Below are positions 5,751 to 7,163 of a DNA stretch of 7,163 nt, in pieces. The stretch spans positions 1 to 7,163 of the forward strand of contig DAHVKR010000062.1 in the NCBI GenBank assembly GCA_027320785.1, read 5' to 3'. Every line of letters begins with the position of its first letter. Position 1 is the first letter of the stretch. The DNA comes from Bdellovibrionales bacterium. Lineage in GTDB: Bacteria; Bdellovibrionota; Bdellovibrionia; Bdellovibrionales; Bdellovibrionaceae. Under the pieces are notes generated by a model. The model ran no database searches. It had not been told where the DNA came from and saw only the letters and a list, made by a program, of their open reading frames with translations. The position numbers and the translations under genes were made by a program.

Positions 5751-6479
5751 CTATGTTGTGAGTTTGAAAAAAGAGCCGATGATTTCTTCTTGTTTTTTAA
5801 AGAGCTCTCGACAGCCGATTTCAGCATATTCCATCATGTTCATAAGTTGAGGCTTAGTAAAAGGCGCTTCTTCGGCCGTGCCTTGAAGCTCTACAAACTC
5901 ACCTCGATTCGTCATGACAAAGTTCATATCGGTTCCAATGGCGGCATCTTCATCATAATTCAAATCAAGAAGAGCCTGTCCTTCTTGAAGACCGACACTA
6001 ATAGCCGCCACGTAATGAGTCAGCCCAAGTGACTTAATTTCTCCCACGTCTTTGAGTTTTTTGAGAGCGAGAGCCAAAGCGATAAATCCGCCTGTCACAG
6101 AGGCTGTTCGGGTTCCTCCATCCGCTTGGATAACATCACAATCAATCATAATCTGTTTTTCACCAATGGCATTGGTGTCGACAGCGGCACGAAGACTACG
6201 GCCGATCAATCGAGAGATTTCTTGAGTACGTCCACTATTGGCCGCTTTGTCTCGCTTCATTCTTTGATGAGTGCTTCGAGGGAGCATCCCATACTCAGCG
6301 GTGATCCAGCCCTCGCCGGAACCTTGTAGCCACTGAGGGGCTTTGGGTTCGTAACTGGCTGTACAAAGAACCTTCGTTTTTCCAAATTCGACTAGGGCTG
6401 AGCCCTCAGCATATTCGGAAATAGAAGGGGTGATTTTAATGGTTCTGAGTTGATTGTATTGTCGTCCGTCTGTTCGCAT
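5751..6479 (-). CDS. rph: Ribonuclease PH
   Basis: Phosphorolytic 3'-5' exoribonuclease that trims tRNA precursors to the mature CCA end, using phosphate and releasing nucleoside diphosphates; normally a hexamer. It has 242 intact residues (family about 238-245), with no sign of the frameshift known in E. coli K-12. It opens with MRTDGR, the usual MRxDGR start. GWITAEYGMLPRST (57-70) and GRTQEISRLIGRSLRA (83-98) carry the basic RNA-binding residues. The phosphate site GGTRTASVTGG is at 121-131 and the acidic active-site segment LDLNYDEDAAIGTDMNFV at 171-188. The ATG at 6479 has AAGG seven bases before it. That AAGG lies in the 3' arm of a possible hairpin (6484-6513). The gene is 44 bases after the upstream Rossmann-protein gene and 7 bases before rdgB. 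Confidence 0.97.
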   Translation of the reverse strand: MRTDGRQYNQLRTIKITPSISEYAEGSALVEFGKTKVLCTASYEPKAPQWLQGSGEGWITAEYGMLPRSTHQRMKRDKAANSGRTQEISRLIGRSLRAAVDTNAIGEKQIMIDCDVIQADGGTRTASVTGGFIALALALKKLKDVGEIKSLGLTHYVAAISVGLQEGQALLDLNYDEDAAIGTDMNFVMTNRGEFVELQGTAEEAPFTKPQLMNMMEYAEIGCRELFKKQEEIIGSFFKLTT

Positions 6480-6483
6480 GGAA

Positions 6484-6513
6484 TGACCTTAATCGTTCAC
6501 TCCGAAAGGGTCA
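6484..6513 (-). promoter_or_regulatory. Possible hairpin masking the rph ribosome-binding site
   Basis: On the transcript strand UGACCCUU (6506-6513) can pair with AAGGUCA (6484-6490), seven pairs with one bulged C, around a 15-base loop. The AAGG of the rph ribosome-binding site is inside the 3' arm, four bases before the UUCC-AUG. The structure is modest and could be chance. There is no U-run after it, so it is not a terminator for the gene upstream. Confidence 0.3.
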
Positions 6514-6523
6514 ATGGATCAGT

Positions 6524-7163
6524 TTACTGAAGGACTTTCAGCTTGGGAATCAAAACCAGTCGATCATTCTCAATGATTACCGTACCTTTGCGGCCTTCAT
6601 TGGCGTAAAGTCGCATGGCTTGGGCTACAGCATAATGAGGAACAGGCTTGTATCGATCGGGGAGTAGAAATGAAATGAGAGGAAAGATTTTCATGGCCCA
6701 CCCCTCCAAAGGGCGGCGCTCTTGACGATTCCCAATCAGTAGACTGGGGCGCATGATGTGGAGTTGTTTGAACTTCATTTTGCGAAGATCACTTTCCATA
6801 AGCCCCTTAACTCGATTGTAAAAAAATGAGGAAACAACCGAGGCTCCCGCAGCTGATACAACGCTGAAGTGCTGTGCACCCAATGAATTTTGAACCCATT
6901 GAGCGGCGTGAACGACAAGGGTCCGATCCACATATTCAAAGTTTTTTTTATTACGAGCTTTTTTGATTGTGGTTCCGAGGCAGCAAAAGACTTTGATTTC
7001 ATCGTCTGCAAAATATCGTATGAGTGGGGTTAATTTATCAAGATCTTTAAAGTCAGTCGTCAGAGTTGTCACTCGATCTGTGATCGCATGATTTTTTCTT
7101 TGAACTCGGTAAATCCATTTGTAACTGGGGTCGTCCTTCAGAATGCGGACCAGCTCAGCCCCG
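6524..7163 (-). CDS. NAD(P)-binding Rossmann-fold protein, HTATIP2/TIP30-like atypical SDR (5' end outside window)
   Basis: About 212 C-terminal residues are visible. The frame is open to the right edge, so the start and probably the first few residues of the GxxGxxG nucleotide-binding loop lie outside. The visible product begins GAELVRILKDDPSYKWIYRVQRK, which matches the helix after that loop and the second beta-strand. The motif CCLGTTIKKA (near bases 6940-6975) is characteristic of the atypical SDR group around human HTATIP2/TIP30 and its bacterial relatives. HFSVVSAAGA is the serine-containing strand, and FFYNRVKGLMES gives the YxxxK pair. MRPSLLIGNRQERRP is the typical segment after it. 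The GTG at 7072 is an internal valine codon, not a start. It precedes rph by 44 bases on the same strand and may share its transcript. The substrate and reaction are not predictable; redox activity is inferred only from the fold. Confidence 0.83.
   Translation of the reverse strand, partial: GAELVRILKDDPSYKWIYRVQRKNHAITDRVTTLTTDFKDLDKLTPLIRYFADDEIKVFCCLGTTIKKARNKKNFEYVDRTLVVHAAQWVQNSLGAQHFSVVSAAGASVVSSFFYNRVKGLMESDLRKMKFKQLHIMRPSLLIGNRQERRPLEGWAMKIFPLISFLLPDRYKPVPHYAVAQAMRLYANEGRKGTVIIENDRLVLIPKLKVLQ

Noticed and set aside
5744..5827. N-terminal extension of RdgB
   Set aside because: The extra 28 residues are lysine/serine-rich, overlap rph, and precede the canonical MELWIASSN start, which has its own ribosome-binding site.
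5679..6032. 117-codon plus-strand open frame antisense to rph and rdgB
   Set aside because: It lies opposite well-supported genes, has no recognisable domain, and looks like a codon-bias shadow. The other short antisense frames were dropped for the same reason.
6486..6514. TTGACC / TAAGGT as a promoter for rph with 17-base spacing
   Set aside because: The -10 matches poorly and overlaps the ribosome-binding site. A start from it would leave almost no leader.
6511..6519. TCAATGGAT shared with the pth-ychF hairpin arm (2689-2697), each near a stop codon
   Set aside because: A nine-base match in two places of a 7-kb window can arise by chance, and no inverted partner exists at this site.
7070..7072. 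GTG as start of the Rossmann protein
   Set aside because: The upstream residues continue the fold (helix after the nucleotide loop and second strand), and the frame stays open to the edge.
1..7163. Mobile elements, CRISPR arrays, tRNA/rRNA genes, toxin-antitoxin or defence genes
   Set aside because: Read on both strands; coding sequence fills nearly the whole window with known families, and no regular repeat-spacer pattern, cloverleaf or transposase motif was seen.

Overview
The window looks like ordinary chromosomal DNA from a Gram-negative bacterium with moderate G+C (mid-40s percent by eye), clear Shine-Dalgarno sites and tightly packed genes. The minus-strand order rph, rdgB, prs, rplY/ctc, pth, ychF contains the prs-rplY-pth-ychF block found in many Proteobacteria. 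The two-domain L25/CTC protein with an Ala/Pro-rich tail and the SDR/HTATIP2-like neighbour would fit a deltaproteobacterial or Bdellovibrio-like genome. That placement is an inference from gene content, not a sequence match.

Left arm (2-1569, plus strand): the 3' part of a DppB/OppB-type permease gene runs in from the left edge. It overlaps by ATGA with a complete DppC/OppC-type permease gene. Together they would form the membrane channel of a peptide/nickel-family ABC importer; the binding protein and ATPases are not in the window.

Right arm (1566-7163, minus strand, read right to left): a truncated NAD(P)-binding Rossmann protein, then rph (RNase PH), rdgB (non-canonical purine NTP pyrophosphatase), prs (PRPP synthase), rplY/ctc (5S rRNA-binding L25), pth (peptidyl-tRNA hydrolase) and ychF (ribosome-associated P-loop ATPase). 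Their themes are nucleotide supply and cleaning, tRNA 3'-end maturation, ribosome assembly and recycling of stalled peptidyl-tRNA. The arms converge at 1566-1569, where both stop codons share the bases TTAA.

No mobile element, CRISPR array, tRNA, rRNA or unknown defence-like system is visible. The noteworthy signals are in the short spacers of the minus-strand cluster. The strongest is a near-perfect intrinsic terminator between rplY and pth whose U-tract ends four bases before the pth start codon. A strong AAAGGAG lies on the far side of the same hairpin, and folding would bring it to about 9 nt from the ATG. Other hairpins lie over the pth stop codon and next to the prs and rph ribosome-binding sites. 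The rplY tail carries an internal repeat. Every gap is under 100 bases.
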